Assembly: GCF_947242115.1 (NCBI RefSeq)
Contig: NC_074726.1
Span: forward strand, 6,193,951-6,257,950
Length of the DNA stretch: 64,000 nt
Reading direction: 5' to 3'
From: Biomphalaria glabrata
Lineage: Eukaryota > Mollusca > Gastropoda > Planorbidae
The notes beneath the pieces are model-generated. The model was not told the origin of the DNA. It saw nothing but the letters and a program-made list of their open reading frames with translations, and did no database searches. Shown here one piece after another: positions 43,701 through 55,084 of this stretch. Both the position numbers and the translations under genes were made by a program. Each line of letters starts with the position of its first letter. Position 1 is the stretch's first letter.

Positions 43701-46700
43701 TCCAAATCCAAAAAATTTCTAGAGATCAGGTCTAATCCGAGTTTCTTTAATTTCGTTGTTGTTGATATTTTGTTAATGAGGACAGTATGTGATAAAAATT
43801 ATACTTAAGGTTAAAATAAAAAAAAAATATAAAAAGAGATCTTACAAGCTAGCTGAAAAATGTAAACGGGCCCTCACTTTACTATAGGTAACATTTTTAC
43901 TTTCACCTTTAATAATCCTTTACACCCCCCCCTCTTTATTTTCATCGACCGGGAATCTACCCATTCATCTGGATACTCTAGTTAACACTTAGTTGAGTGC
44001 TAGACAGACTGGCTCCTCTGGAAGTAATAAAACTTTATTGGACATTGTCTATACACATGTTCAATCTGTTAACATTGAAAATATCTACTAGACATCAAGT
44101 TTAAAAGAAGTTTTATTTTTATTTTAGTTAACTTGTTTCTATATGTGACCACCCATTGGTAGACTAATTTGATTGCTTGGACCTCAATAACAAATTTATT
44201 GAAACAATTTTATTTTGTTGTATTGCGATAAATTAAAATTTTTTGATAGTGAACCAAAATATTTCCTAGTGTTGTATATGTAATTAGTTTTTTTTTTCTT
44301 AGATGTCTTAATTGATAAGTATTAATTAACCTTAGATCTGTATCTAGTATGTGACGTTCAGAGTTGAACAGTGAAACCATATATTGTACCAAATCTAGTA
44401 CCATTGTTAAAAATCTAAATTATCTCTCCTAAAAACACTGAAAGGATTGTGGAAAAAACACTAGTGTGTCTGAGCTAGCCAGGAAAACCAGTGATTTGGC
44501 AGAATGCATGACGTGTAGGACGTAATATTCTTCTTTTTTGAAGAAACGTCTGTATTATATAAGATAAGATTTGTTTTTGTTAATAAGATATCAATAAAAA
44601 GGGTATGCTAATTAAACATCTGGACCGCTATTAAGAAGATAAGCAAATATGGGTTGGTCGAACAAGACTACATGATGGACATGAGTGTAAAAGAAGGCCT
44701 ACATGTTGAAAGCAAAAATGTTACCTATAGTAAAGTGAGGTCCCATTTAAATGTTTCAGCTTGCTTGTAAGATCTCTTTTTTCTTTTAAGTATAATTTTT
44801 TATCACATACTGTCCTCGTTAACAAAATATTAACAACAAACAAACAAAAATTTACAAAGAATTTCGGATCAGGCCCGATCTCTAGCAATTTTTTGTTTTT
44901 GGAAATATCCAGTGAACGATTTGTCTGTGAACGAATTGCTAGTGAATGATTTGTCGCGTGAACGATTTGTCGTGAACCAACTGTCGGTGAACAAGTTGTC
45001 TGTGAGCGAATAGTCCGTGAGCGAATAGTCGCGTGAACGAATTATCGGGTGAACGATTTGTCGCGTGAACGATTTGTCGGTGAACGAAATGTCAGTGAAC
45101 GAATTGTCGTGTCCCCATTTCAAACATATCAGGACTCCAGCAAATAATGAACCCTGTCTAGTAAAAGATATTTAATTATTTAATTCATCAGCTCAAATTA
45201 CCTTAGGACTGTTCTTTACTAGTTCCATTAATGCTTCATATGCAGCATTACGTAAATTGTGCTGATTGCCATCAGGCCTGGAGAAAAATATCATCATTAT
45301 AAAAAGAACAATTGATTTGTAAAAAATAAATATAAAAAATGTGTTGAAAGAATTAGCTTATCAACACTAACTGATACCCATGCTACTCTACGGTTTAAAT
45401 AGTTGGTATATAATATAATATGTGCCAGGAAATCTTAAACCCCTCAATAAATGGCCCACAGTACAATCCTCCCACACCACCAACACAATTTTCTTAACCA
45501 TAAATTCTATTTTCTTTTTCAGTCTCATTCATCCTTCAATCAAAGGGCATGCAAACCTCTATTCTAGAGTATGCATAAACACTTCTTTCGCCCATCAGTT
45601 GTAGCTTTTCATCTCCCTGCACTGTAATGCCACCCACATATACACACAATACTTAAATCAAAAAATCCTTTGTATTTTCTAATGAATCGATATACATACA
45701 CAATATTTTCAAATTAAATGCCCCTTCTTGCGGAACAGGTTGAAAGAAGAAACATCACTATTCGCAACTTAGTCTACTCTTTACATATTTATTTGTATCT
45801 TGTCAGTCATGAATCTAGATCTAGAGTGGCACCTTATTTCGAATAACCCATTTTCACAAACCCTATTATATACCCCCCTCTCCAATTTAAAAAAAAAAAA
45901 AAGAAAAAAAAAAAACTTACTTTTAATACTGGTAGGCTAATTGTGGCAATTTTTAAGACTTTTATTTGTTTTATAACAGATCTAGTCATTTAATTGTTCT
46001 ACTTATTGACATTAACTCCAGCTAGAGTTAGCTAGTTTCATTTTGTAATAATTTTCTCCACACACACACACTTTAAAAACACAGATAATCACAATGATCT
46101 AATGTTAATTCCTCACATTCACTCTGACAAGTATCTACACATAGAGAATTACAAAAGGATTTAGATCTGTGAAGAAATATACATCAATAACAAAAAGGAA
46201 CAAAAGAAAGTTGTAAACCAAAAAAGTGCTCAAGTGGAAGGAATAATTGTTTTGTACTTAAGGCATTAAAATGTAGGCTTTCAAAGACAGTAGAAATTGC
46301 AAATAATTTTATTTTTTTTTTGTAAATTTAACCACTTTGGTTTCTATCTTGAAAATGGCTTGGCTGTCCTGGGCATAAGGTTGTTAAGAAGAGGTTACAT
46401 TTTCTCATTTAATTGTCCATGGTAAGTGGGAGTATAAATGATCATTTTCATGGCAAAGAATTTAATTTTGAAAATTTATTACATTTTTTTTCCACATCTA
46501 TTTCAGAAAGTTTGACGCTGTTATTTTTCTTTTGAACAACAAATATTTAGTATGTAATATATTGATAATTCTAACTAGTACCTGTCAGCTGTATGCAACA
46601 ATCTTTCCACTATAATTTCAAAATAATTCGAAAGACAGTAGGTTTCAGGCTCTGAACCATCTTCAGGTTGCTCTGCATTTTCAAAAGCAGCTTCAGCAAG

Positions 46701-47791
46701 ACTTGAGAAAGCCTATAATAAAGAACATTTTTCTTTTAGTGTTGTAAAACATTGTAATATATATATATATATACACACACTGGCCGTAGATTTGTTCCCA
46801 GTTTATATATCATTTTATACAGGCAAAAACCAAAAGGCAGGCGACCCAAAGGCAGACCCCGAATGCAATGGACAGATGATGTGGAAGCAGATCTGAAGCA
46901 GCTTGGGGTTAGGGTGTGGAGACGAAAGGCCCAGGAGAGATCTGAATGGAAGGATGTGTTAAAGCAGGCCAGAGCCCTCCATGGGCTGTAGCGCCACTGG
47001 GATGGATGGATGGATTATATAACATTTATTCTGGCTGGTATCCCACAATCCCTTTGTTATTATTCATTTGCAATTCCAATAAAATGCCTGCATTTTAACA
47101 ATGCCCTCAAAATATAGTTTTAAAGTATAAAAATTCCAGTATCTGATACAACTGAATGACGCACTCTTTCTTTATCTCCTCTCTCAACCCTCGATATCCT
47201 TAAGCTCTCCCATATCTCTTCACCTTATCCCTCTCTCCTTATCTGTTTCTCTGGAACCCCTTTTTGCTCCCTGCACATAGTAATGTCCACTCATATAGTC
47301 TCCTTCTCTCCCTCCGGCCCCAACTCACAACCTTTATTGTTGCACCAAGATTATGTCTCTACATAAATGAACCACTTTATATGTCTCCCCCCCCCCACCA
47401 CAAGTACACACAATTTTGGCCCTAGCTATTAGATAGTATCACTTCTCCCCCCCACCAACAAAAAACTTGTCTTAAATAGAATTTCTAGATTTGCTCGACT
47501 TTTCAATTCAATATCAACATATTTAAAAGGCACGTTTTTGCTTATCATTCCCACCCCATCCCCCAAACAGTAATAAAAAATCCTTCCCCACAACACACAC
47601 CTCAAAGATTTGTGAAGTTTTTTAAAAAAAAAAAAAAAAGCGATTTTATTAGTTAACTTTTTAAATCTAAAGTATACACAATGGAGTGTTACGCACCAAA
47701 GAATTATTGATTTCATTTGTTTTTATAAATTTTGTACATGTGCATTCACACAGCTATTTTCATATTTTAGGGAAAAAGAGAATATGCCTAA

Positions 47792-47824
<33 letters not shown>

Positions 47825-50800
47825 AGAAATCTATTAAAATTTGTTTTTATGATTTATATACAGTATGCAGCCTTTTGGAATAATAAAATACCAGAAAATA
47901 ATCATTTGCTATATAAATATTTTGTAGGTTCTTAACAGAATGGTATTAACAATTTCTGCAATTAAAAAAAAATATAGAAATGTCATATAATTAAATAAAA
48001 ATTAATGCAACTTAACACTGCCCAAGAAAGCTATTGCAGAGAAATACATTACTTCTGCTAACACTATGTAAAAAAAAAATTAAAACAAAATACATTCACA
48101 TTTGAACAACTAGCAAAATATCAAATCTTAGTTATTTTCCTTGCTGAAGTGTCATTTCAACCAGATAATTCAAAGGCACCCCTGTTCACTACCATTTCAA
48201 ATTAAGCAACAGGACTACACCAAATATAAACATGTATTAATGAAAATGAAAACATACCCAGCAGACATTGCTAGCCACCCGAGGCTCTGCAACAAGACCT
48301 TCCACAAGTGCTGTCAACAAAGGTGTTAAACAAGTTTCATGAAGAACAGACTCTGGCAGTATTTCACACACACGCCCTAATGTCCAAGCTGCAGTGTCTC
48401 TCACAACCACACTGGGGTCTTTTAGGAGTTCTATCAGCATGGGCATAGCTTGTTCAACTATAGGTTTCATTTTTTCAGGATCAGGTCCTTCCAGAATTGA
48501 CCCTGAGCAGAAATAATTTTAAAATGTGTCAAACAATAGATATTTTTAATTTTATAGTTACTTGTATTAAAAGAATTCATTTAACTTTAAGTACTAATAA
48601 ATAAATCCATCCATTTCACAAAACCAGATTCAAAAACCTAACACCCTAAATTTAAAGGGGTAGACTAGCTCCAAACCTTTTTTTTCCCCCTCATCTTTTT
48701 ACTATAAATCTGGTAACCTTCCAGCTTTCCTATTCCCCCCAGATAGGATCACTTTCATGCTTTTATGTTGTCTTCCCATTGCTTTCTGCCTCTTCTTTTC
48801 CCTGGTACTGTTCCCTGATGCAAGGCCTTTGCGAGCCCTGAGGGTCTTGTGATATGGCCATAGTTTGCTTTTCTGATAGCAGATCATTGTGGGGTCCAAT
48901 TACTATATTGATGTCTAATTTCTTAATTTGTGAGTCTAAAAATGATACCTAGGATCTTTCTGTAGCCTCTCAATTCCATTTCTAGGATCCTCCTCTCTAG
49001 ATCTGCAGTCAGCATCCAAGATTCACAAGTATACAACAATATTCTGTTTCCAATTCTGGCCAGTAGTACAGGTTTGGTTCCTTTATCTGAGACTATAGTT
49101 CCAAGGTATTTAAGACTACTGACACTATGGTCATTTTTTTTTTATTCAGCATTGATTTGCATACCATATGCTGCGGAAAATCATGAGATCTTCTGTCCCT
49201 GCCAGACCATCCGGTGCTTACATTCTAACTTCACAGCCCTAGAGAACCTTTTCCATTATCCTTTCAAAGAAAATGTTGGTGAAAGTAGGCAGCCTAGTCT
49301 CCCTCCATGTTTTTAAACCAGTCTCAAATGCTCTTGTTGAAGCAGCCTGCTTGTAGATGTTTAGTATTACTTTTATGATGTTTTGTTTTACATAGTGCTT
49401 TTCAATTGTTGCCAGAGTGCCACATGCCATACTCTGTCGAAAGCTTTCTTAAAATCAATAAAGACATGAAAAAGATTTCGTCAGTGTTAAAGGTATTTCT
49501 TGCAAAGAATCCTGAGGTTTAGGATATGTTTTGCTATGACCTTGTTTAATACCCACTTCTATATAATTTTATCTTCTATTTGTTTTACCAGTTCAAAATA
49601 ATTGTAAACAGTACTTTGCTGGGATGGGTTGACGCTGATGAAGTTTGGATAGAATTACAATTGCCTTTCTTTGGAAGAGTGATGAGTGAATGGGTCCAGG
49701 GCTTGGGCCATTCTCCTCACTGTCAGATCCTGTTGCAAATCTTAAAAAGTGCGTTTATAATGGTTTCTCCCTCAGCCTTTAGAAGTTTAGCAGAAATGTT
49801 GTCCACTCTTGTGGATTTTCCTTTTTTTTTTTTTTTAAGGGATTTCACTGCTGATGCAACTTGAAACAAACTTTAAATGTCCAATTATCATAAAACACAG
49901 CAATGTCATTACTATCTTCCTCTTTGTTCAGCTTTTACAGTGCTGGCACTTTCTGTGTTTATATAACAAGATGACTGGCTACAAACATTTTGTGTGCCTA
50001 AGTTTTAGCCAATTAAATCTTACCAAAAACCTTTGCAAGTCATTTCAGGTGTTCTAGTTTGTATTCGTTTTAGATTAAAAGAAAATGATTTGATCCTACT
50101 GTAACAAGGTCAGATGAATTAGCATGTGTTGAAATTGTATGTTTTCTACTAATTTAGATACCCCAATACTATTTAAAAAAAAAAAAGAAATTTTTAAAAA
50201 TAATTTTACTACACAAAATGATTTATCTGTTAAAATGAGCAATTTTTTTAAATACATAGTACTCTGAGTGATTCCAAAATTGACTATCATGACACGTTTA
50301 CACTCATGTAATTACAGCACTGCCTCTCCAAAAACCATTCACAAGTGATGAAATTATTGCTTAAATTTATAAATGTTTTGAAGAAATAAATATGTACCAA
50401 AGGCCATTACAGCAGCATCTCTGTATCGCCAATTTTCATTACGGATGTTGTCCCTGACAAAAGGTAAAACAAATGAAACAACATCATCTTCACAACAAGA
50501 GGCCATCAACATGAGGCACACCCCTGCAGCTTTACAAGGATTCCATTCATCATCATCATCAAATTCTTCCTGCACAGAAGTGTAGAGTTAACATGAGCCT
50601 TTTATCACAAGGGAATTTTTCTACATAAACAACACACATTCTATGTATTTGGGACTTACTTTACATTGGTTCTTTTTAATTACACATTATTGTACTAAGT
50701 TCAACAGTATATGAAACCAAATATATATATATAATTCACTGTCTTTGATTTCAATGTCATGTGACCAAGCAAACCCAGTTGAGACCTAAATATTTTGCCA

Positions 50801-53800
50801 CATCTAACGCAGACATAACTGTTGTCTACCTAGGGTCTATTTAAGTTTCTTTTTTCTGTCTACACCATTTTGCCCCCATTGGCATTGTGGAAAGCAGACA
50901 GCTGCAGAGCTATCATGAAAGTCGTGAGACACACATTTGAAATCCAAAGTAATGAAAACTAATATATTGTCACTTAAAAAAAAAAAGGACACTAGTTTAC
51001 TTTTAAATTAGTATTTATGTGTATATATAATTGGATTTCACTTGATTGAATTACTTGATTAACTAAATGTTTAAACGGAATGGTGTTAATTTTTACAAAG
51101 TTAAAGAAATTGATACATAAATATGATATAAAGAAATGGTTAATTTTTTTAATGAAATTCAGTGTACCTGCTTTGTAAGTGTAACCAAAAGAATTGGGAC
51201 AAGATATTGCAAGGCTCCCTTGGCATAAAACATGCTTGTACGTTCAGGTGGTCGACCCTGTTCAGCTGCCTATAAAACATTTCAAATATTAAAAAGCTAA
51301 TTTCATAAAAACCTTCAGTTTTCAAACACTTGAAATAAACCTTTTAAACATTATAGTTTATCCACAATAGAAACCGTAAAAATAAAATAACATTACCTCA
51401 GACAATTCAATGGCAAGGTCCACCTCCTCGTCACAAACAGTTGACCAAAATTCAATACCTTGCAAAGCTATCTCGTCATTCTCATGTTCCATGGCATCTA
51501 CAGTGATCTAAAGTTATTTTTGTGCAAAGCAAATAATTTTATTGTGTGCAGTATAATTTTTTAACAAGTCAAGAACAAATTTGTAAATTTCTTGCTTATT
51601 TAAAATAATTTAGATATTATTTAGCAGAACTTACAGCAAATAGTGCAGGTCCCATATAATGCGTCATGTAAATATAATAAAGGGACATTATCTTGACTAA
51701 GCATTGCATAGCTGCTACTCTGACCTGAAAATACATAAATATGCACATGAATATGAGTCAAATCAATTTGCTTATTAGAGTTAAATACCACTTTTATAAT
51801 ACATGTACCTTAGTGTCTCGAGATTGGGTGGCTTCACATACTACTTGCATAATAAGATGTCTTTCAGCCTATATTTGAGAAATATTAAAATTATATATTT
51901 ATTTATCAAATAAAAATGGCATCAAGAAAGATAACAAAAACAATTTGATGAAATACTTTTAAAAAATTACCTCTTGATCGAAATTGGCTTTAGTGAATTC
52001 CAAAGAGTTTAGTAGAGCATTTGTGGCAGCCAGTCTAACATGATTACTGAAAATATACATAAAACACAAATAAGAAGATGTATAAGTTGTGGTTCGAAAG
52101 CAAATGTTAAAGACTTAGCAAAAAATCAACATTTAATAAAGTAACTATGCTCTTCATTTTCCATAGCATGTACTATAGCAGTAAAGCAAAAAATCAACCT
52201 TTTAATAAAAGTCACTTACCTAGGCTCTTCCTTTTTCATGGCATGCACTATAGCAGTAAGAATTTCATTAGACTGGGGTTGAAGAATTTCAGGTTCCTAA
52301 ATTATGAATAAATAGAAGGAACTCAAAAGCAATTAAAAAATAAAAAGATGTTTACTATAAGCTATGCACCAAAAGAAAAACTATGTATGTATATATATAT
52401 ATAAGTAAAATGTGTGCTTACTATCTCCTGACAGATATATCCAACAGCTTCAAGAGTAGCTTCTTTCACCATCTCTGTACTTGCAGGGTTGATAACATTA
52501 CTGGTTAATCGAGCAATCAAATCTGGCCATAGACCATGAGGAAGCTCTGCACAGGCAATGTATGCCACACACTGAGCTGCTGAGCTAGGTCGAACAGTTT
52601 CTGTGCCAAGTGAATCTAGAACCTAAAATCACCAGCAACAATTATATGCAGTTATCAATTTTATTATATATTTTTAAAATATATTTTATATATTTTTATT
52701 ACATATCTACCTTTAGTTATTATTAATTTAAGTACAGTAATATTGACAAAAAAATGGGTACATACATTTTGTTTAATGAAGCTTCGAACATCATCTGGAA
52801 ACTGTAACCATCTTTGATGATGTTGAAGTTTAATAGCATTGTCTTTTGAGTACAGGGCATTCTTGAGCTGCAAACCAGCTTGCATTCGAGCAACTGGGCT
52901 GTTTCCACCATGTTTTAAAATGTTACTGAGGGACTTTAATAGTTCTGGCTGCAAATAGAGTATTTGTAACATTTTTTTCTGTACTGCATGATTCAAAAGA
53001 GATGACATTTTTTTTAGAAATTGAACATTTGAAAATCAGTAAATTTCTTACTAAATTTTGCGCTGCAGCAGACTCCAAGAACTGTTGGGCTGTCTCCAAC
53101 TCATGAGTATCTGGACATAAAGTAAGTGTAATTGTTGTAAAAGATTAGCACTAATAACGATTCAAAGAAACTTTGGAATACTAGCCTGATATTTTATTAT
53201 CTTGTAATATTTGTAGAATTATGAAAATGGATGGTGCATTTTTTTATACTAAAAAATGTCAATAATCATCAATGCATTCGTGTCTAAATTTAGTACAGAC
53301 TGTCTTGATTTTAATTTGATTTTTACATTGCTGAATCTTTCTAAGGTTACTACTCTATCAATCTTGATATTTTTACCAACTTGTAAATCTAATCTTCAAC
53401 AATCAAAATAATTTTCCTATGCCACACTCTAAGCATATTTAATTTTACAAAATAAAAAATGTAGATGTTTAAAAAAACAACAAATAACTTAAATGATCTT
53501 AATCTTGCTTCTTGAAAAATTCAAACTGTTAATGTTTTTTAAAGTTCTCATGGCTCACACAGTAGATTTAACTTTCAGAAAGGCTAACACTAGTTCTAGC
53601 AATTTGTCCATCTATAGCAAAGTCCCTAGCTCTAGACACTTCAGACTCTTATTAGCATGAAATCACTTATGACTTATTGGCAATTCATGTTCAATTCTAG
53701 ATATTACAGGTTCACTTATAACTTTTCATTATAATGTATAAAATTAGTGTGCTTATTAGAATATTTAACTAGTAGCTATAAATCAACAGTTAATATTTTT

Positions 53801-55084
53801 TAGTGTAAGCTGTTGCCATTATTGCAAGCCATTACAAAAAATACTAGCAAGATCTACTTTAGAAGATCTTACAGAAATAGAATCTATATCCAGACTAAAT
53901 TGTCACTAGATCTATCCATTTCATCTTAAAATTAAATCCATTAAATACACAGTAATAATAAGACACAAAATATAATCTGGACTAGATTTAGACATGATAA
54001 AGAGTCAGTGCAGTAGGATTGCTGATACTCAGTGATACTGATAGTGTTATTTTTTATGTCCAAAACGGCAAAACTATCATATTTTGTGTTATATAATTAA
54101 TTATAATTAAAGAGTCATGTTATGAATATGACATGAATTCTGTTCTATTCTATCAAATCTGGCAATACAAAATCTTTACACACATCTTAAAAATCAGATG
54201 GCTATAACTTGTATAACTGACTGACAAAGTTTAAATGCATATTTTCAAAATTCCTTTTTTTTTCTTCTAAAAATTCCAGTGAAGTTCCCCTAATTCACTT
54301 AAAGTAAAATAGCCACTTTCTCCGCACAGAATAGCATTTTCAACTAGACTTAGATCTCGAGATTTAGTCTATCTAGATTCTAGAAGAGGTCTACAAGCCA
54401 TTTCACAAATATCCAATCATTCTCCATTTTCTTGTAAAAATACTTTTGTCGTCCATGTGGGACTTTCAAATCACTTTATTGTTACTTCAATGTTATTAAA
54501 TTCTCTGCTTTATTATTATCTCTACTCTCTACAATAATCACCTGATCATGCCTGAACTGAATGGGAAAGATCTATTATCTATCAAAACCAGTCTTTAACT
54601 TTAACTTCCTAACTCTTAAATGACTGAGTACTAGACTAAACCAAGCAATTGAATATGTCTAATATGATTATGAAACTGAAAATAGATTTCTAGATTCTAG
54701 AATAGTTCAATAGTCATGACAACTGAGTCTAATTTTAAAGATAACACTGACTTAACAGAACACACCTGCCTGTGATATTCTATATAATTATACTAAATTT
54801 TAAACACCATCAAGATTAAATACCAGTAGACTAACCTAGTCCTAGATGTATAAGAATTCTAACGACTGATCTTAGATAGACTAGTGACTAGGGTCAATAG
54901 ATTAGATCAGAGCAAAACACTGGACTTGCCTTACTTTTAAAAACTAGACTAGCCTGACTGACTACGACTCGAGCGAGTGTCTCGAGTTCGAGCAGTTATT
55001 TTAGATCGACTTATCAATAATTGACTTCTACTTTAGACTTATACCTGGAGATACTGTTTTTTCAAGGATTTTGATTAGATCCAT
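34753..55084 (-). CDS. KPNB1: Importin subunit beta-1 (karyopherin beta 1), 24 exons
   Basis: Nuclear import receptor built of HEAT repeats. It binds importin-alpha through its IBB domain, or cargo such as ribosomal proteins directly, docks on FG nucleoporins and releases cargo on RanGTP. The spliced ORF is 878 codons (human 876, from memory) and collinear throughout. It starts [13 protein letters not shown] and has the importin-beta N-terminal domain at about residues 20-100 ([35 protein letters not shown]). The acidic loop ending DDDDEW puts W342 at the residue known to contact [23 protein letters not shown] and [20 protein letters not shown] are near-human. It ends RKLKNAASS. The stop codon is TG|A, split between exons 23 and 24. 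Exon map is in the next entry. Most introns are GT-AG; intron 21 has a GC donor. Several introns host snoRNAs. Confidence 0.97.
34836..34898 (-). ncRNA. SNORD31: C/D snoRNA, U31/SNORD31-like, copy 1 (KPNB1 intron 23)
   Basis: Minus strand, same sense as KPNB1. C box ATGATGA (34888-34894), D' box CTGA (34867-34870) preceded by guide GCCGCCCCAGT, C'-like TGACTGA, D box CTGA (34840-34843). The guide matches 28S GACUGGGGCGGU, and the fifth base above D' pairs with the second G of GGGG. Confidence 0.85.
37002..37074 (-). ncRNA. C/D snoRNA, guide to 28S AAAGACUAAUCG (KPNB1 intron 23)
   Basis: A perfect 8-bp terminal stem AAACTGCC/GGCAGTTT encloses C box ATGATGA (37059-37065) and D box CTGA (37010-37013). 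The guide CGATTAGTCTTT directly before D is complementary over 12 bases to the conserved 28S stretch AAAGACUAAUCG. The fifth-base rule points to the A of AAAG-A-CUAAUCG, in my recollection the site served by SNORD77/SNORD80 and yeast snR60. It begins 32 nt into intron 23. Confidence 0.8.
37540..37645 (+). mobile_element. LINE 3' tail (I/Nimbus-like)
   Basis: CTATACGGAGAACTGCCTGA, TCTGGAAACCACTGCGCGGT and an AACGAAGAAGAAG tail match the reverse complement of 17125-17335. KPNB1 intron 22. Confidence 0.6.
38866..38932 (-). ncRNA. SNORD31: C/D snoRNA, U31/SNORD31-like, copy 2 (KPNB1 intron 21)
   Basis: C box ATGATGA (38923-38929), D' CTGA (38901-38904) after the guide ATACCGCCCCAGT, C'-like TGACTGA, D CTGA (38871-38874). 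In this copy the guide pairing extends by UA to the next two 28S bases. Confidence 0.88.
39304..39366 (-). ncRNA. C/D snoRNA candidate, second guide family (KPNB1 intron 20)
   Basis: GCC...GGC stem, C-box-like TTGATGA (39355-39361, first base not a purine), D box CTGA (39308-39311) preceded by GATTAGTCTTG. It shares GATTAGTCTT and the GAGGC end with the snoRNA at 37002-37074 and has nearly the same length. One mismatch adjoins the D box, so it may be a weaker or decaying copy. Confidence 0.55.
39629..39695 (-). ncRNA. SNORD31: C/D snoRNA, U31/SNORD31-like, copy 3 (KPNB1 intron 19)
   Basis: C box ATGATGA (39685-39691), D' CTGA (39663-39666) after GCCGCCCCAGT, C'-like TGACTGA, D CTGA (39634-39637). 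Confidence 0.85.
40519..40587 (-). ncRNA. SNORD31: C/D snoRNA, U31/SNORD31-like, copy 4 (KPNB1 intron 18)
   Basis: C box ATGATGA (40577-40583), D' CTGA (40554-40557) after TACCGCCCCAGT, C'-like TGACTGA, D CTGA (40523-40526). Confidence 0.88.
41249..41312 (-). ncRNA. SNORD31: C/D snoRNA, U31/SNORD31-like, copy 5 (KPNB1 intron 15)
   Basis: C box GTGATGA (41303-41309), D' CTGA (41282-41285) after ACCGCCCCAGT, C'-like TGACTGA, D CTGA (41253-41256). First of three copies in this intron counting from the 3' splice site. Confidence 0.88.
41826..41892 (-). ncRNA. SNORD31: C/D snoRNA, U31/SNORD31-like, copy 6 (KPNB1 intron 15)
   Basis: C box GTGATGA (41882-41888), D' CTGA (41860-41863) after GCCGCCCCAGT, C'-like TGACTGA, D CTGA (41830-41833). 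Closest in sequence to copy 7. Confidence 0.88.
42121..42209. repeat. Short tandem duplication in KPNB1 intron 15
   Basis: TTGAAAGCTAGAATAATGTT with flanks occurs twice, about 49 bp apart. Confidence 0.85.
42435..42503 (-). ncRNA. SNORD31: C/D snoRNA, U31/SNORD31-like, copy 7 (KPNB1 intron 15)
   Basis: C box GTGATGA (42493-42499), D' CTGA (42471-42474) after GCCGCCCCAGT, C'-like TGACTGA, D CTGA (42439-42442). Confidence 0.88.
42850..43045 (+). repeat. SINE family A, strongly decayed
   Basis: A degenerate tRNA head (GTGTCAGAGTGGTAAGGCCC, then AGGTTTGAATC), the TGACAGTAGTTAGGAAAAG block and an AAAGTGTACTTTACTTTTT tail. KPNB1 intron 14. Confidence 0.6.
43459..45111. mobile_element. Foldback-type DNA element with TTCACG/GACAAATCG arrays
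   Basis: Long inverted repeats: left arm 43459-43898, right arm 44713-45111. The outer half of each arm is an array of 15-17-bp variants of CGTTCACGCGACAAAT. The inner half is unique sequence that matches between arms (for example ACTATAGGTAACATTTTT and its complement). The ends read CACGACAATTCGTTCAC and its complement. The 0.8-kb centre has no transposase and contains a LINE tail. KPNB1 intron 14. Confidence 0.85.
44462..44575 (+). mobile_element. LINE 3' tail (2A-bearing family) inside the foldback element
   Basis: CTGAGCTAGCCAGGAAAACC, GAATGCATGACGTGTAGGAC and AACGTCTGTATTATATAAGA match the LINE 3' end at 20092. It lies between the two foldback arms. Confidence 0.85.
45530..45720 (+). 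repeat. Dispersed repeat shared with 56500-56610
   Basis: AAACACTTCTTTCGCCCATCAG, TTGTAGCTTTTC and CTGCACTGTA resemble AAACACTTCTTAGGCCCATC, AGTTGTATCCTTC and CTGCCTGCACACCC at 56510-56575. Class unknown. Confidence 0.45.
46836..47015 (+). mobile_element. LINE C-terminal fragment (RTE-like) with GGAT tail
   Basis: Encodes [20 protein letters not shown], then [31 protein letters not shown] and a stop, followed by a GGATGGAT microsatellite. This is the common LINE C-terminus W-DDV-DL...A-DR--W. KPNB1 intron 12. Confidence 0.75.
48690..49860 (-). mobile_element. LINE RT half, decayed
   Basis: Broken minus-strand frames contain [53 protein letters not shown] (RT motifs) and, further along, [16 protein letters not shown] with [13 protein letters not shown], a C-terminal segment like that at 62160-63550. 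Many frame breaks. KPNB1 intron 11. Confidence 0.75.
50735..50860. repeat. Repeat shared with 61390-61470
   Basis: CCCAGTTGAGACCTAAATATTTTGCCACATC versus CCCAGCTGTGACCTACATATTTTGCCACATC (each longer than shown is avoided; the match covers about 60 bp). On the minus strand of the second copy it reads CGYACPGCGKICRSQLGLRS, a C2H2-like end seen on some LINE proteins. KPNB1 intron 10. Confidence 0.45.
52119..52186 (-). pseudogene. Decayed duplicate of the 3' end of KPNB1 exon 5
   Basis: About 68 bp in intron 5 repeats the exon-5 end with its downstream intron sequence (ACTGCTATAGT-CATGC-ATG, GAAGAGC, then GTTGATTTTTTGC). The donor is destroyed and the frame carries a stop, so it cannot act as an exon. 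Confidence 0.8.
53111..55044 (-). other. KPNB1 intron 1, nothing further recognised
   Basis: The 1.9-kb first intron between the 40-nt and 59-nt coding exons. AT-rich with scattered CTAGAT motifs; no repeat shared with the window and no snoRNA boxes in a convincing arrangement. Confidence 0.5.

Larger units (their letters stand above)
37106..55084 (-). other. KPNB1: KPNB1 coding exon map
   Basis: Exons in transcript order: 55045-55084; 53052-53110; 52766-52948; 52422-52622; 52220-52296; 51971-52046; 51809-51868; 51635-51724; 51397-51507; 51168-51269; 50398-50569; 48258-48502; 46582-46712; 45202-45277; 42682-42753; 41098-41169; 40841-40988; 40629-40711; 40043-40150; 39408-39551; 39115-39220; 38663-38777; 37106-37270; then exon 24 from 34753 downwards. 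Each was placed by GT (or GC)/AG borders and checked by length modulo three against its neighbours. No frame conflict remains. Confidence 0.93.

Noticed and set aside
45125-45192. Possible further C/D snoRNA near the exon 14 donor of KPNB1
   Set aside because: CTGATGA and CTGA are 60 nt apart, but the C box lacks the leading purine, there is no terminal stem, and the bases before D match no rRNA stretch I know.
53220-53275. TTGATGA in KPNB1 intron 1 as a C box
   Set aside because: No CTGA at a suitable distance and no stem.
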